A stretch of 64,000 nt of DNA from Amaurobius ferox (GCA_951213105.1 OX578153.1:49277539-49341538), one strand, 5' to 3'. Numbered from the stretch's first letter, positions 1-11,403 are shown. The notes: generated from the sequence alone by a model not told the origin. Numbers and translations are program-made.

Positions 1-1824
1 CAAGTCTCCAAGATGCTAGGTTCGTTACTTTCTGTGAACTCTTTTTTGTTTGCCCGGAAATTGGATAGGTTTATTGATTGTGATATTTATGAGATTTCTA
101 AATGTGAGGGATGTAATTCTAGTGGTCAAATCAAAAGTAAAATGATAGAGCTAGGCTTAATTAAGGATATTAAAGATGAAGATAAACTTAAAACGGTTGA
201 AAATCCAAATAAAAAAAGAAAGATGGAGGGGCAATCCACTAAGGATGCTCCTACTAAAAGCCAGATTGTAGAAGAAAACTTAAATGTCCATGATAACATG
301 GACTGTAATGAAATAGCTGATAATGTTGTAAATGTAACTGACAATGATTATGTTAAAACTAAGACTTACGCTGAGATTGCCGCGCAACCAGTAGTGTTTA
401 AAAGTGCACCTAAACCTAAAACGGTCGAAAATAGTGACAGGCTAACAACAGTTGAAGTTGAGAAAAAAGACCCAAAAGCTGAATGTTTTTTCATAAAGTT
501 CAATGATAATTACAAGGTTCTCCTTAAAAAACTAAATGATATCTCAGGAAATAAAGTATCTGGCAAGCTCACAGGAGACATGCTAAAATTGATTCCAAAT
601 GACGCTGACACCTACAGGGTTGTACAGCGCCATTTAAGTAGTGAGAAAATCCCCTTCCACAGCTTAAACCTAAAGACGGAGAGGCCAAAAAAGGTAGTTC
701 TGAAGGGGCTACCAACAAATTATAACATGGAGGAAATAAAAATCACTTTAACATCCGAAGGATTAGATGTAGTCCGGGTTTCTCAACTGAGAAACACTAA
801 AACGAGATTACCCCTGCCGATCTTCTTAGTCAGCCTTAGGCCTACGGCAGACTGGCAGAGGGTCTACAGACTAACAAGATTAGGTTACTTGGCTGTGAAG
901 GTAGAGGCCTTCAGAGCACGGGGCTTCAAAATCTGCTACCGGTGCCAACAGTTCAATCACTCCTCGGAGAACTGCAGTATGCCACCTAAGTGCCTTAAGT
1001 GTGCTGAAGAACACTTCACACGGGACTGCCAGAGACCTAGGTCTGAGAAGGCTACGTGTGCAAATTGCAATGGAGACCACCCAGCGAACTTCAGGCAATG
1101 CCCGAAGAACCCCTGGAACAGAGGAAAGGCACCGGGGTATGCCCCCCCTCCCCAAAATCAGATACCCCCTTGGAGGCAAAAGGCCCTCGGATTAAACTCC
1201 CAGGCACCCCCTCAGGGCTCCTCGCACACTGTGCCACAGCAAAATAGATACCAATCTTCAGCACCCACCAGATCGGTGCAAGAGCAGGCCCCCAAACCTT
1301 CGTCTTCCAGAGAATTGACTCCGGAAAAAGTAAAACTGGCTACTACAGCCATTATAAAGAGAAAGGAAGCCGAAAAAGCCAGACAGGCGGAACTAGAAGC
1401 TAAAATTGTAAATCAATATGCTAAATCAAAAGAAGAAATCAAAACACGTGAAGCCAAAACTAAACGAGTCAGAGAGGAAGAGCTCGCGCAAACCCAGCTG
1501 TTAGAAAAAACGGTTGAAAAAAGGCAAAAAACTACTGAGGTCCAAAAGGATACTCACGAAAATGACCAAACCGCGGTTGAGGCTGAGGATATGGAAGCTG
1601 AGACTGAACCTGCTGGTAAAACCAATGATGAAAAGATGGATGAAATCCTCAACCTCATCAGAGGGTTTATCACCATGTTCGACCTAGATGCAATAAAACA
1701 CCTGTTGATGCAGTTCGCAGAGCTAATACAAAAAAAGAGTGATCCAATGCAAATGGTCTTTGAGGCTTTTAAATTAATCGCGGACTTTAAAAATAACAGT
1801 GAGAATCAAACCCGCCATGGCTAG
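1..1824 (+). CDS. Jockey-type LINE ORF1: gag-like nucleic-acid-binding protein with three zinc knuckles
   Basis: ORF1 of a non-LTR retrotransposon. Such proteins coat the element RNA and take it to the target site. The first ATG is at 13, but the frame is open from base 1, so the true start may lie outside the window. Numbering from ATG 13 (603 residues): a lysine/acid-rich N-terminus, a PRE_C2HC-like region at about 228-295, then knuckle 1 (C308, C311, H316, C321), knuckle 2 (C327, C330, H334, C339) and knuckle 3 (C349, C352, H356, C363). A Pro/Gln-rich linker and a charged, probably coiled-coil, stretch at about 440-530 follow. No internal stop is present. The stop codon overlaps the start of ORF2. 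Family assignment is firm from the knuckle pattern and the neighbouring EN-RT ORF. Confidence 0.93.
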   Translation, partial: QVSKMLGSLLSVNSFLFARKLDRFIDCDIYEISKCEGCNSSGQIKSKMIELGLIKDIKDEDKLKTVENPNKKRKMEGQSTKDAPTKSQIVEENLNVHDNMDCNEIADNVVNVTDNDYVKTKTYAEIAAQPVVFKSAPKPKTVENSDRLTTVEVEKKDPKAECFFIKFNDNYKVLLKKLNDISGNKVSGKLTGDMLKLIPNDADTYRVVQRHLSSEKIPFHSLNLKTERPKKVVLKGLPTNYNMEEIKITLTSEGLDVVRVSQLRNTKTRLPLPIFLVSLRPTADWQRVYRLTRLGYLAVKVEAFRARGFKICYRCQQFNHSSENCSMPPKCLKCAEEHFTRDCQRPRSEKATCANCNGDHPANFRQCPKNPWNRGKAPGYAPPPQNQIPPWRQKALGLNSQAPPQGSSHTVPQQNRYQSSAPTRSVQEQAPKPSSSRELTPEKVKLATTAIIKRKEAEKARQAELEAKIVNQYAKSKEEIKTREAKTKRVREEELAQTQLLEKTVEKRQKTTEVQKDTHENDQTAVEAEDMEAETEPAGKTNDEKMDEILNLIRGFITMFDLDAIKHLLMQFAELIQKKSDPMQMVFEAFKLIADFKNNSENQTRHG

Positions 1825-4504
1825 GTCCCAAAAAGAAAGCTTTAAAATAATATTTTGGAATGCGAACGGCATATCTCCAAGAATAAATGAACTTAGGAGC
1901 TACGTAAATGAAAATGATGTAGATGCCCTGTTAATTCAGGAAACTAAAGTTAGAGAAAATAAAAAACTAAATATAGCAAACTATATTGGCTATCACAACC
2001 TAAGCTCAAATACAGCTGCTAGAAACCCCCATGGAGGAACAGCAATATATATCAAAAGAAATATTCCCCACGAGGAAATAAACAACATAAATCTTCAAGG
2101 AGTAGAAAATACTAGCATAAAAATTAAAATAAATAATGTAAACCCATTTATCCTAACTTCAATATATGTCAAAAACATGAGTGGTATAAATGTAGCTGCG
2201 CAGCTGGAACTGCTTTTCTCGCGATATCCAAACACAATACTCGCGGGCGACTTCAATGCACACCACCGAGCGTGGGGCAGCAGGAGAGCCAACATACGAG
2301 GTACACAGATACACAGATTACTGAACACAACAAACACCAACATCATTGCACCGTCGAGACCAACCTGCTTCTCAGGTGCCAACGGCTCATTCATAGACTT
2401 TGTCCTAACGAGAAACATAGAATACGCTCACACTATCGATACCCTAGATGAATTCGACTCGGATCATTTACCGGTATTGGTGACATTCGATCTGAACACT
2501 CCCCTTCCAGCCTCTCTGGGACAAGAGAGGGTGAACTGGAACGTTTTCAAAAGAGCACTTTTTGAGCCGCACTTGGCAGTACCCAACATTATGAGCACGG
2601 CGGATATTGACTCTGCCACACACACACTCACAACAGAAATCAAGAGAGCTATTGCCTCTGCCACAACACATCGTGAGTCACCAAAAATGCCCACACTTTC
2701 CCACCATGTCAAACAATTAGTTAGGCAAAGGAACAGAATGCGTAAGACATGGCAGGCTAATAGAGACCCTACCCTCAAAAGGGAGCTTAACAGACTCACG
2801 TGGAAAGTCAGGGATAAAATTGTCGCAGAAAAGCAGCAACAGTATAAAGAGTTAATTGAATCCCTTAGCTCGGAAGACGTATCGCTCTGGCAATTCGCTA
2901 AAAGACTCAGAAAACCTCAAATTAAACTCCCGCCACTAATAGATGGCGTTAAAATCGCGTACTCAGACGAAGAAAAAGCAGAGGCGCTTGCTAGGCATTA
3001 CGAAAAGCAATTTGAACCAAACCACGATCTAATGTGTCAGGACACCCTAAGAATGGTTAGGCAAACTCTAAACAACTTCAGGAACTCCCCGGTCACGGCT
3101 GAGATTAACCCAGCCACCCCGCAAGAGATAATTGATATCATCAAAAACCTTAAAAACCGTAAAAGCCCAGGGCACGACAAAATCAGGAATATTGCGGTCA
3201 AAAACCTACCCTTAAATATAATATTTTACTTGACCACCCTAATAAACAAAATACTAAAACTAAATTATTTCCCCAAAGAATGGAAGGAAGCGATAATTAT
3301 AGCGATCCATAAGCCTGGTGAGGATGCCACAATTCCAGCCAACTATAGACCAATCAGCTTACTACCGACACTGAGTAAAATTACTGAGAAAATAATTCTT
3401 AATAGACTGAACACGCACCTTAGTGAGAATGATATTATCATTCCGGAGCAGTTTGGATTTCGGCCAAAACACTCCACCACTCATCAATTGCTAAGAGTGG
3501 TAGAGTACATATCTTCTGGACTTAATAGTAAGACACCCACAGCTGCGATTTTTCTTGACATACAAAAAGCATTTGATAAAGTGTGGCACTGTGGATTAGC
3601 ATACAAATTGATCACTCTAAAAGTCCCTGACGCACTTGTCAAACTTTTAATCTCATACCTAAATAACAGACACTTCCAAGTTAGAGTAAAAGATAACATG
3701 TCTACACCCAAGCTCATTAAAAGTAGTGTACCGCAAGGATCCATCCTGGGCCCGACACTCTTTAACATATATCTAAATGACATCCCCAGGACCCTAGACA
3801 CGGAGCTGGCACTCTATGCAGACGACAGTGCGATACTTGCAAAACATCCTTACGTCTCAGTAATGCACAGACAGCTACAACAACACTTAGACATACTCCA
3901 AACATGGCTGGAAAAATGGCGAATAAAATTAAACCCCAATAAATGTCATTGGATTTATTTCTCTAGAAAACGTAAACCTCCGCCGCCTCTGTACATAAAC
4001 AACCATGCCCTAAAAGCGGAAAAATCTACTAAATACCTAGGTGTAACGATAGATTCCCACCTAACCTGGAAACAGCACGTAACGAACTTAATCAAAAAAG
4101 CGTATATGGCCACAGGAGCCTTATACCCAATGATAGGAAACGGAAATCTAAGTTATCAAAATAAACTCCTAATTTATAAATCGGTCATCCGCCCGGGAAT
4201 GCTATATGCAGCACCCGTATGGGGATATGCCTGTAAAACTACTATAGACTTACTAGAGACAAAACAAAACAAAACCCTAAGGATTATAAGGAAAGCTCCT
4301 AGATACTTAAGAAACTCGGTAATTAGGAAAGACTTCAAAATAAAAACTGTTAGAGCCCAAATTAAAAAGCTAGCGCTTAAATTCTATAAAAATCTGCCAT
4401 CTGTTCCAAATGAACTACTATTCAATCTGCATGACTATGATCATCGCAAAGCCAAATCACGTAAGAGACCCCGCGCGGTACTTAATATTGAAAATCGGAA
4501 TTAG
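1817..4504 (+). CDS. Jockey-type LINE ORF2: AP endonuclease and reverse transcriptase
   Basis: Polyprotein that nicks target DNA and reverse-transcribes the element RNA. The frame opens at ATG 1799, but I prefer ATG 1817: it has a strong context (cgccATGG) and overlaps the ORF1 stop in an 8-base ATGGCTAG, which suggests termination-reinitiation. Residues counted from 1799: the endonuclease has FWNANG (about 19-24), catalytic QETK (E48), GDFNAHHRAWG (D151, N153) and SDHLPV (D222, H223). The reverse transcriptase has NYRPISLLP, FLDIQKAFDKVW (Asp 587), PQGSILGP and YADDS (Asp 675, 676), then the KYLGVTID thumb motif. A C-terminal region of about 150 residues follows without RNase H. The ORF is uninterrupted with every catalytic residue present, so this is a young, possibly active copy. 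Confidence 0.95.
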   Translation: MARSQKESFKIIFWNANGISPRINELRSYVNENDVDALLIQETKVRENKKLNIANYIGYHNLSSNTAARNPHGGTAIYIKRNIPHEEINNINLQGVENTSIKIKINNVNPFILTSIYVKNMSGINVAAQLELLFSRYPNTILAGDFNAHHRAWGSRRANIRGTQIHRLLNTTNTNIIAPSRPTCFSGANGSFIDFVLTRNIEYAHTIDTLDEFDSDHLPVLVTFDLNTPLPASLGQERVNWNVFKRALFEPHLAVPNIMSTADIDSATHTLTTEIKRAIASATTHRESPKMPTLSHHVKQLVRQRNRMRKTWQANRDPTLKRELNRLTWKVRDKIVAEKQQQYKELIESLSSEDVSLWQFAKRLRKPQIKLPPLIDGVKIAYSDEEKAEALARHYEKQFEPNHDLMCQDTLRMVRQTLNNFRNSPVTAEINPATPQEIIDIIKNLKNRKSPGHDKIRNIAVKNLPLNIIFYLTTLINKILKLNYFPKEWKEAIIIAIHKPGEDATIPANYRPISLLPTLSKITEKIILNRLNTHLSENDIIIPEQFGFRPKHSTTHQLLRVVEYISSGLNSKTPTAAIFLDIQKAFDKVWHCGLAYKLITLKVPDALVKLLISYLNNRHFQVRVKDNMSTPKLIKSSVPQGSILGPTLFNIYLNDIPRTLDTELALYADDSAILAKHPYVSVMHRQLQQHLDILQTWLEKWRIKLNPNKCHWIYFSRKRKPPPPLYINNHALKAEKSTKYLGVTIDSHLTWKQHVTNLIKKAYMATGALYPMIGNGNLSYQNKLLIYKSVIRPGMLYAAPVWGYACKTTIDLLETKQNKTLRIIRKAPRYLRNSVIRKDFKIKTVRAQIKKLALKFYKNLPSVPNELLFNLHDYDHRKAKSRKRPRAVLNIENRN

Positions 4505-4782
4505 GTAAGTCCCAACTTAAATAGTTGATATTAAATTAAAACTCGATCAATGTTTTCTAAAAAATGTTGTTAAACCTTAAACTGCCAAATTGATAGGAAA
4601 TCCTTAGAACTGCATCAACTCCCCAAAATTACTCAAACTCTAAATGTGCAACAAACTGCCACACTAGGAGCTAAGTCAAATAATAAAAACAGTAAATCAA
4701 AAACCTCGAACCTCCAACTATGGGCAAATGAAATAATGTCACAGTATGAAGATAAGAACCACACCTAGAGATTGGAGATTAA

Positions 4783-4797
4783 AGGCGCTTCGCGCCT
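4783..4797 (+). other. GC-rich hairpin in the LINE 3' UTR
   Basis: Perfect 6-bp stem (AGGCGC / GCGCCT) closed by a TTC loop, near the presumed 3' end. LINE reverse transcriptases of some clades recognise a 3' stem-loop; whether this one does is unknown. Confidence 0.55.
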
Positions 4798-4830
4798 GGT
4801 GCTCTTTTCTGGACGAAACCCGTATATTTA

Positions 4831-5128
4831 ACCGTTTTGCATATGGGAGTGGCTTCATATTTTAAAGTAAATTTGGTAGATAACAATTTTTCTTTTTTTT
4901 TAAATTTTATATAACTCTTCATGATAAATTTATTTGATGGCATTTTAAATGCACTTCCCTACGTCCTAGAAAGTTAAAATTTGGTATACAGCTTAAATTT
5001 GTTGAATATTTTATTCGACAAAAATTTGATGGATCTTTAAATATAGATCATACATTTTTTTCGAAATGGCCTGAAAATAATCCCCGTTCACTTCTATAAA
5101 TCATTGTTGTAATATTGTTAAAAATTCT
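4831..5128. other. AT-rich spacer without recognisable gene
   Basis: No coding frame or repeat is clearly recognised. A short segment near 5065 (cgaaatggcc) resembles the interior of family A. Confidence 0.4.
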
Positions 5129-5945
5129 GATGCGGACAGCACATGTCTTTCTCTGCAGACTCATATTCGTTCTCTTTATTTATTCAATGATAATTTGAGT
5201 TTATCTGCACAACATAAGTATTTTAAATGACATTGAATTTACACGTTAAACTTAAATTTGGTTCTCATTTGATAGCTGGACTTATTGTCAAAGGTGGCGT
5301 AGCGAAAACGCGAAAAAACTAGAATATCTCAAGAACGGCTAGTCCTAGAGTAATGGGGTTAGTCTTATTCTTTTTGTTGTCAAAAATCACATATAAAATA
5401 GGAATTTAATTGATATAATTGAGCACACGTAGTCTTTTATTTTTATATATAACGATTTTTGCTGGCCATTTCGCAAAAATAGCCCATTCCTTTTTCCCGA
5501 ATCATACTAGAATAACCTACAAATGATTTATATACAAAATTTTGTTAAATTCGGTATATAAATCACTTGTCGGTTATTGAAATATTATACACCAAATTTT
5601 GTTAAATTTGGTTCATTAGTTTTTAGCTAGAGTGGATAAAGGCAATTTCTGCGGCCATTTCGCAAAGAAGGCAGATTCTTTTATTACGAATCGTACTATA
5701 ATCTAATGAACATCAGGATTTCCCACAAAAAACATACCTACCAAATTGTATGAAATTCGGTCCATTAGTTTTTCAATTAGAGTGGATGTAATATCCACAC
5801 AGACACACAGAAACATACACAGATACACCCTTACACACACAGACGTCTTCCTAAAAGTAGTTTTTTCGTGTTCTAGAAGTCCCAAAACGTGTAGATCCTT
5901 TGAAAATTCGAGTTCCGATCTTCGGCACGATTCCAATACTTTGAG
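5129..5945 (-). repeat. Dispersed repeat family A, copy A1
   Basis: Reverse orientation. The left end (about 5129-5170) matches the gacagcacatg end of the family, and the right part (about 5795-5945) carries the CA-rich simple repeat and the cacgattccaatacttt end. The interior has the family phrases about Asn/Phe-like 'ccatttcgcaaa' and 'tttggt'. Compare copies at 29638-30621 and 47206-49470. Confidence 0.6.
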
Positions 5946-5959
5946 TACATACACATACA

Positions 5960-6402
5960 CATATATATTATCTGTGTATCTAAATTCCGTGCCTATGCAA
6001 TTACAATAGTTGTGATTTTAAATAATCCCTAAACTTTTTTTATTTCTTCAAGGAAGCCTAATTTTAACATATGCAGAATGCAAATATCTCAAGCGATTGT
6101 AAGATGAATTACATAAGAATTGCTGAATTTTTTTCACACAAAATTATTTAGCTCTGGAGTCTGGAATACAAGTTATATGAATGAAATATTCATTGATTTT
6201 GCATAAAGAATCAGATGATTTATATTTCGATACAGTTTTAAATATTTAAGTATAATAAATTACTGTAGTACTGTGATAATGTAAAAGATATTGCCACTGA
6301 ATGAATCACATTTTAGAAATTTTTAAATGAAATTACATTTCAGTTGGAAAGTGTTTCATAATCAATGCTTATGCATGATTGATCTTTCTTGTTGTGTATT
6401 GT
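5960..6402 (+). repeat. Dispersed repeat family B, 3' part only
   Basis: Diverged second half of a family B unit. It ends in the family's characteristic gttggaaagtgtttcataatc, then a small hairpin and gatctttcttgt. The first half is missing and A1 abuts it. Confidence 0.6.
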
Positions 6403-6543
6403 GTATATTAATGTTTAAAATTGAGATTTCATGTGTTCTAAATAAATTGTTGGTTGGCCACAAAAAGGGAGTGATTAATTATTTTAACAAAACGCAATGT
6501 ACTTTGGTCCAATCGGACCCCACTATACTTTAACGCGTGAGCC

Positions 6544-7236
6544 TGGTGGAACTATTTGGTGAGTATCTTTAATGTATTTATGTGTTTAAGCTTTATTGTA
6601 TTTATGTGTAAAATTCACCTCACCACATTAGCTAGTTTCTGGGTGAATTTGTTGATTTTTTATGATTTTTTGTTCTATGAATCCCTGTAAAGTGCGTTTT
6701 GCCGTAAAAATTACGGGTTTAACGTTGAATGACTGTGTATTTGGATGTACGTTGGGGGTGAAGGTGAATGTTTTATTATGGATTCCGGTTGCTATGGGTT
6801 ACGTTTAACGTGTGGTGAAGTGAGTGTTGGTGTCTCGGGGAGGGGGAGAGAGGAGTATATGTTATTCGGGGGGTTTTATGCTTGCAAGGGAGTAGCGTGT
6901 TGTTGTATTGTTTAAGGATTGGAGGTTTTAAGGGGTCTCGCAAAGGGATTTTCTTTCATTATTTTATTAAAATCTATTATTTTTTAAAGATGTGAATTTA
7001 TTTAATATATCGATTACGATTATTAAAGAGGATATAATCGATTGCGATGTTGAACGAATTGTTTATTTTTTAACGGATTTGTGCATAATTACATTCGTGT
7101 GTTGCAAGTTTAACGGTAACCGTGATATAACTATCACGTGACCTTGACATGCCCTTGGCGGATGGATACACGAAGAACTCTTTAGGAATAACCTTGGGGT
7201 CATCTTGGCGGAAGGATATTCCAGGAACTATTTTTT
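6544..7236. other. Leader of the PolB element, no ORF of note
   Basis: AT-rich, with patches of G-rich sequence around 6830-6880. Two imperfect direct repeats of cttggcggaNggata lie near 7155 and 7205. A possible splice donor (gtgagtat) follows at about 6559. No function assigned. Confidence 0.3.
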
Positions 7237-7421
7237 ATGAATGGGTGTAGGTGGTCTTTAAGCAGCGGTTTTATCATTTCTGTTGTGAATTTCGTGCTGT
7301 TAAGAGGTGCTTCAAGTTCTTCTGCGAGTATGTTTGCCTTAGAAAGTAATATCGGAGGTACTAACCCTACTGTTACTGACGTTCCTATGCTTAATGCACC
7401 CTCTTTGAACAGGATTGGACA
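7237..7421 (+). CDS. Possible upstream exon of the PolB gene
   Basis: Open frame from ATG 7237, rich in Ser/Asn/Pro, ending at a good donor (CAT|GTAAGT at 7422). It lies in the position expected for the N-terminus of the zinc-finger/PolB protein, and the following ORF begins inside a zinc finger without a good ATG. No matching acceptor AG is visible just before the finger (cat|gtgtgt near 7714), so the splice is not established. It may equally be a chance ORF. Confidence 0.25.
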
Positions 7422-7692
7422 TGTAAGTACTTGTTTTTGTGTGATTTTATTCCCTCATTTTATTAAACTTTGTATTTTTATGATGCGTAACAACTTTTTA
7501 ATGAGTGTTTTTATGAATTTAATGAAATGTATCGGGGATCTTACATGAAATGTCTTGTATATGGATATATTCTTTAATTCAGGAATTTTGTTATTTCTAA
7601 TGGGGGTAGTATAATGGATTAGAGATTACTTTATATACATCTTGGGAAATATATTACATTGTTATCGAGAATAACGTGTTTATACTAAAGTC

Positions 7693-10600
7693 TTGCATTT
7701 CATTTTTTTACATGTGTGTCCTAGTTGTGCGAAGAGCTTCATGGCAAAACGAAGCTTAGTGCGTCATATGAGGATTCATGATGGAAAAAAGGATTATATA
7801 TGTGAATTGTGTAAGGCGGCTTTTGTAAGAAAAGATGATCTGATACGTCATGAGAAGACTCATGAGCGGCCAATTCATGATGATAAGCCTATGCGAGGCA
7901 CTAAAAGAAAAAGATTAGATGCTCCATGTATGAATAAAAAGAAGAAGAAAGCGACTAAGAAACCCTGCAAACAGGCTTTAAACGGTACTGTGACTGTTTA
8001 TAAAATTGCTGGTCATGCTGAAAAAGATTTACATACCTTTTTGGATTCTCATAGAATGGAGATAAAACAAGTAGTGCTAAAGGAAATTGCTTTGAAACGT
8101 AGTATTATATGGTACATAAATGTATGTTGCCGTTTTAGTCGTTTCCGATCTGAAGGAGAATAGGAATACTGTATAAACTATTTCAGAAGTTCTTGTATGA
8201 AAAACATTACAGAAGAAGATTTGGATTCTAATATGGATACTGCCTTTTCAAAAGTGTTAACATCGTTCGAAACCTATGAAGGCCGTGGTAGCGGTTGGGT
8301 CTTAGAGAGAATCGAGGAACTCATGATTGATGTCGGGACATATGATCCTCTGGCTGCTTCAAGCTATATCCCGCTACCTAAGGAACTATTAGCCAAGAAA
8401 GCTATTATTAATGTGGAAAATAGTGATCAGAAATGTTTTATGTGGTCCATCTTAGCAGAACTTTATCCAGTTAATAAGAATGCATCTCGTGTCGGCAAAT
8501 ATACCGAGCATGAATGCAAGTTGAATCTGGATGGAATCAAGTTTCCCACTCCTTTACACCAAGTTAAATTATTTGAGCGAAATAATAATAATGAGCCTGA
8601 ATGTCTTTGGATATGAAGATAAGAAGGTGTTTCCGCTCTATATATCATCTGATAGACGAGAACAACACTGTAATTTACTGCTTATTAGTAATGATGAGCA
8701 GTCTCATTACTGTTGTATTAGAAGCATGAGCAGACTTTTATACAGTATAAGAAAACATAAAGAGAAGCAATATTTTTGTGAATACTGTTTACAACGGTTT
8801 TCATCTGAAGCTCGTTTAAAGAAGCATATTGAATTATGTAGCCAGTATGGCCTACAGAGAGTGGAGTTTCCCAGTGACAATGACAAGATTTTGAAATTTC
8901 AAAGTATTTACATGCAAATGCGTGTACCATTTGTGGTATACGCAGACTTTGAGTCTTTCCTAATGAAAGTGGATATATGTGAGAATACCCCTTCTGTTTC
9001 ACATGAGAGTATCTTATCTCATCATGTTCCTTGTGGTTTTGCCTATATTATTATTGGACCTGATGGAAAAACCTTTAAAGGACCTGTTATCTATAGGGGT
9101 GAAGATGTGATTCATCATTTTTTGAAAGCCCTTATTCAAGAAGAAGAAGAGATTCAGAGAATACTGAGAGAAAATATGAAAATGAATTTTACTGCTGAAG
9201 ATCGTGAAAACTTTGAAAATGCTACTCTCTGCCATATTTGTAACAAGGCTTTAGGAGAAAAGCGTGTGAGAGACCATTGCCACTTAACTTCCAAGTACAG
9301 AGGTGCAGCCCATCCTAATTGTAATCTGAATTACAAGATAAGACGACGCATACCCGTTGTGTTTCATAATTTAAAGGGGTATGATGGACATTTAATTATG
9401 CAGGGGATCGGTGAATTTAAAGGAAAGAGGATTGAATGCATCAGTAGCAATATGCAGCAATATATTACATTCAGCCTAGGAAGTTTACAGTTTATAGATT
9501 CTCTTCAATTCTTACCTGCCTCTATTGAGAAACTAAGTTTTAGTTTGGAATCCAATCAGTTTCGTATCACCCAAGAACATTTTACAAGTGATCAAGTGGA
9601 TTTAGTGACTAGAAAGGGTGTTTACCCCTATTCTTATATGGATTGTGCTACCAAGTTTGAAGAAACGAGCTTACCCACTAAAGAGGCCTTCTTTGATGAT
9701 TTAAATCGAGAGGAGGTCTCTGATGATGCCTATGCCTATGCTCAACATGTTTGGACATCTTTAAAGATGAAGAATATGGGGGAGTATCATGACTTGTACA
9801 TAAAAACTGATATTCTTCTATTAGCGGACATTTTTGAGAATTTCCGTGATTTGACATTGAATTATTATGGAATAGATGCTGCCCACTGTTTAACATTGCC
9901 ATCTCTTGCCTGGAATGCAGCCTTGAAGACTAGTGGAGTATCATTAGAACTGATTACAGATCCTGATATGTACTTATTTTTAGAAGAAGGTATAAGAGGC
10001 GGTATTAGTGTTATTAGTAAACGCCTTAGTCAGGCTAATAACAAGTATTTGGATCATTTTGATTCTACGAAACCTAGCAAATATATAATGTACCTGGATG
10101 CTAATAATCTGTATGGGTGGGCTCTAAGCCAAGCACTCCCTGTATCGGATTTTAGATGGCTTGATTCTCAAGACATTCAGAACTTTGATCCACTTGGTGT
10201 TGAAGATTACTCACCTGTGGGATATATTATCGAAGCAGATATAGACTATCCCCATGATTTGCACGATAAGCATAATGATTATCCTCTAGCACCCGAAAGA
10301 GTTCATATCACCCCATCTCTGATTTCGGAGTATAGCCGGAATTTATCTGAAGAAATGAATTTGAAAATATGCAAGGACCAGATCAAATTAACACCTAATT
10401 TGAATCATAAGGTTAAATATGTTCTGCATTATAGAAATTTAAAGCAGTATATGAAGCTAGGGATGAAACTTGTGAAAATCCATCGAGTATTAACTTTTAA
10501 GCAAGAGCCCTGGTTGAAGCCCTATGTACAATTTAACACTGAGAAGAGAATGCTGGCAAAAAATTCCTTTGAAAAAGATCTGTTCAAACTTATGAATAAC

Positions 10601-11354
10601 GCAGTGTTTGGAAAAACTATGGAAAATTTGAGAAAAAGAATGGATGTTAAACTAGTACAGACTGAGAAGAGATTGAAAAAATTACTTGCATCACCAGCCT
10701 TACACTCCTTCAAAATATTTAATGAAGATCTGGTAGCAGTTCATATGCATAAGACTCATTTGAAACTGAATAGACCCATCTATGCAGGTTTTTCAGTACT
10801 GGACTTGAGTAAAACACTTATGTATGAGTTTCATTATGATTTTATTAAGAAGATGTATGGAAGCCGAGCCGAATTGCTTTTCACAGACACCGATTCCCTG
10901 TGCTATGAAATTGAAACAGAGGATATTTACAAAGATTTTGAAAGTTATGAAGACTGTTTTGACTTTTCGGATTATCCTCCAAAACATCCACTCCATTCCA
11001 ATAAGAATAAAAAAAAGGATTGGAAAAATGAAAGACGAGTTGAATGGAACTCCTGCCGTGGAATTTGTAGGTCTAAGATCGAAAATGTATAGCCTAAAAA
11101 CACCCTTCACGGATAAAAAGACTGCTAAAGGTGTTAATAAGAATGTTGTAAAAAAACACATCCATCATGAAGATTATTATAATTGCCTAACAAAGCGAAG
11201 ATATAATAGAGTGGAACAATTTAAAATTGCAAGTAAAGACCACCAGATGTTTACTGTGAAGCAAATTAAAATGGGGCTATCCCCCTATGATGATAAGCGA
11301 CATATCTTAAAGGATGGTATCAAGAGCCTAGCATACGGTCATTATCAAATTTAA
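7693..11354 (+). pseudogene. Zinc-finger / protein-primed family B DNA polymerase (Polinton or adintovirus type), broken
   Basis: Replicative polymerase of a Polinton-like DNA element. N-terminal part, 7693-8163 (no good ATG): two C2H2 fingers (CPSC...HMRIH and CELC...HEKTH) and a basic stretch. An in-frame TAG at 8161 interrupts it and the same frame resumes to 8616. The frame then shifts at an (AAT)n run near 8580-8594 into the main ORF (8531-11092). Numbering from 8531: C2HC finger 83-103, ExoI D139/E141, an endonuclease-VII/HNH-like Cys-His cluster 234-264, ExoII N280/D285, ExoIII D427, Pol A D523 in DANNLYG, Pol B K686-K695, Pol C D786/D788 in DTDS. A second shift at an A run near 11007-11014 leads into the C-terminal frame ending at 11354. 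All catalytic residues survive; both shifts sit in slippage-prone runs, so decay or assembly error are both possible. Confidence 0.88.
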
Positions 11355-11384
11355 ATGACCAGACCATGCTAGATTGAATTGTGA

Positions 11385-11403
11385 CGGTGTATCCTATACA
11401 CCG
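11385..11403 (+). terminator. Perfect hairpin just after the PolB reading frame
   Basis: Stem CGGTGTAT / ATACACCG with loop CCT, 31 bases after the PolB stop. It is nested in a looser outer pairing of AATTGTG with CACAATT. Position suggests a 3'-end processing or stability element; function not known. Confidence 0.4.

Larger units (their letters stand above)
1..4830 (+). mobile_element. Jockey-clade non-LTR retrotransposon, nearly complete, cut by the left edge
   Basis: Two overlapping intact ORFs are followed by a 3' UTR of about 300 bases. The 5' UTR is outside the window. No clear poly(A) or target-site duplication is visible, so the 3' boundary near 4800-4830 is a guess based on where the composition turns strongly AT-rich. 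Base composition of the ORFs is clearly more GC-rich than the flanks. Confidence 0.85.

Noticed and set aside
880..1247. Alternative-frame ORFs inside LINE ORF1
   Set aside because: They are shadows of a GC-richer true coding region with clear zinc knuckles in the main frame.
5703..6009. Overlapping ORFs on both strands in the CA-rich stretch
   Set aside because: They fall within family A simple repeat and interior; equivalent frames are not kept in other A copies.
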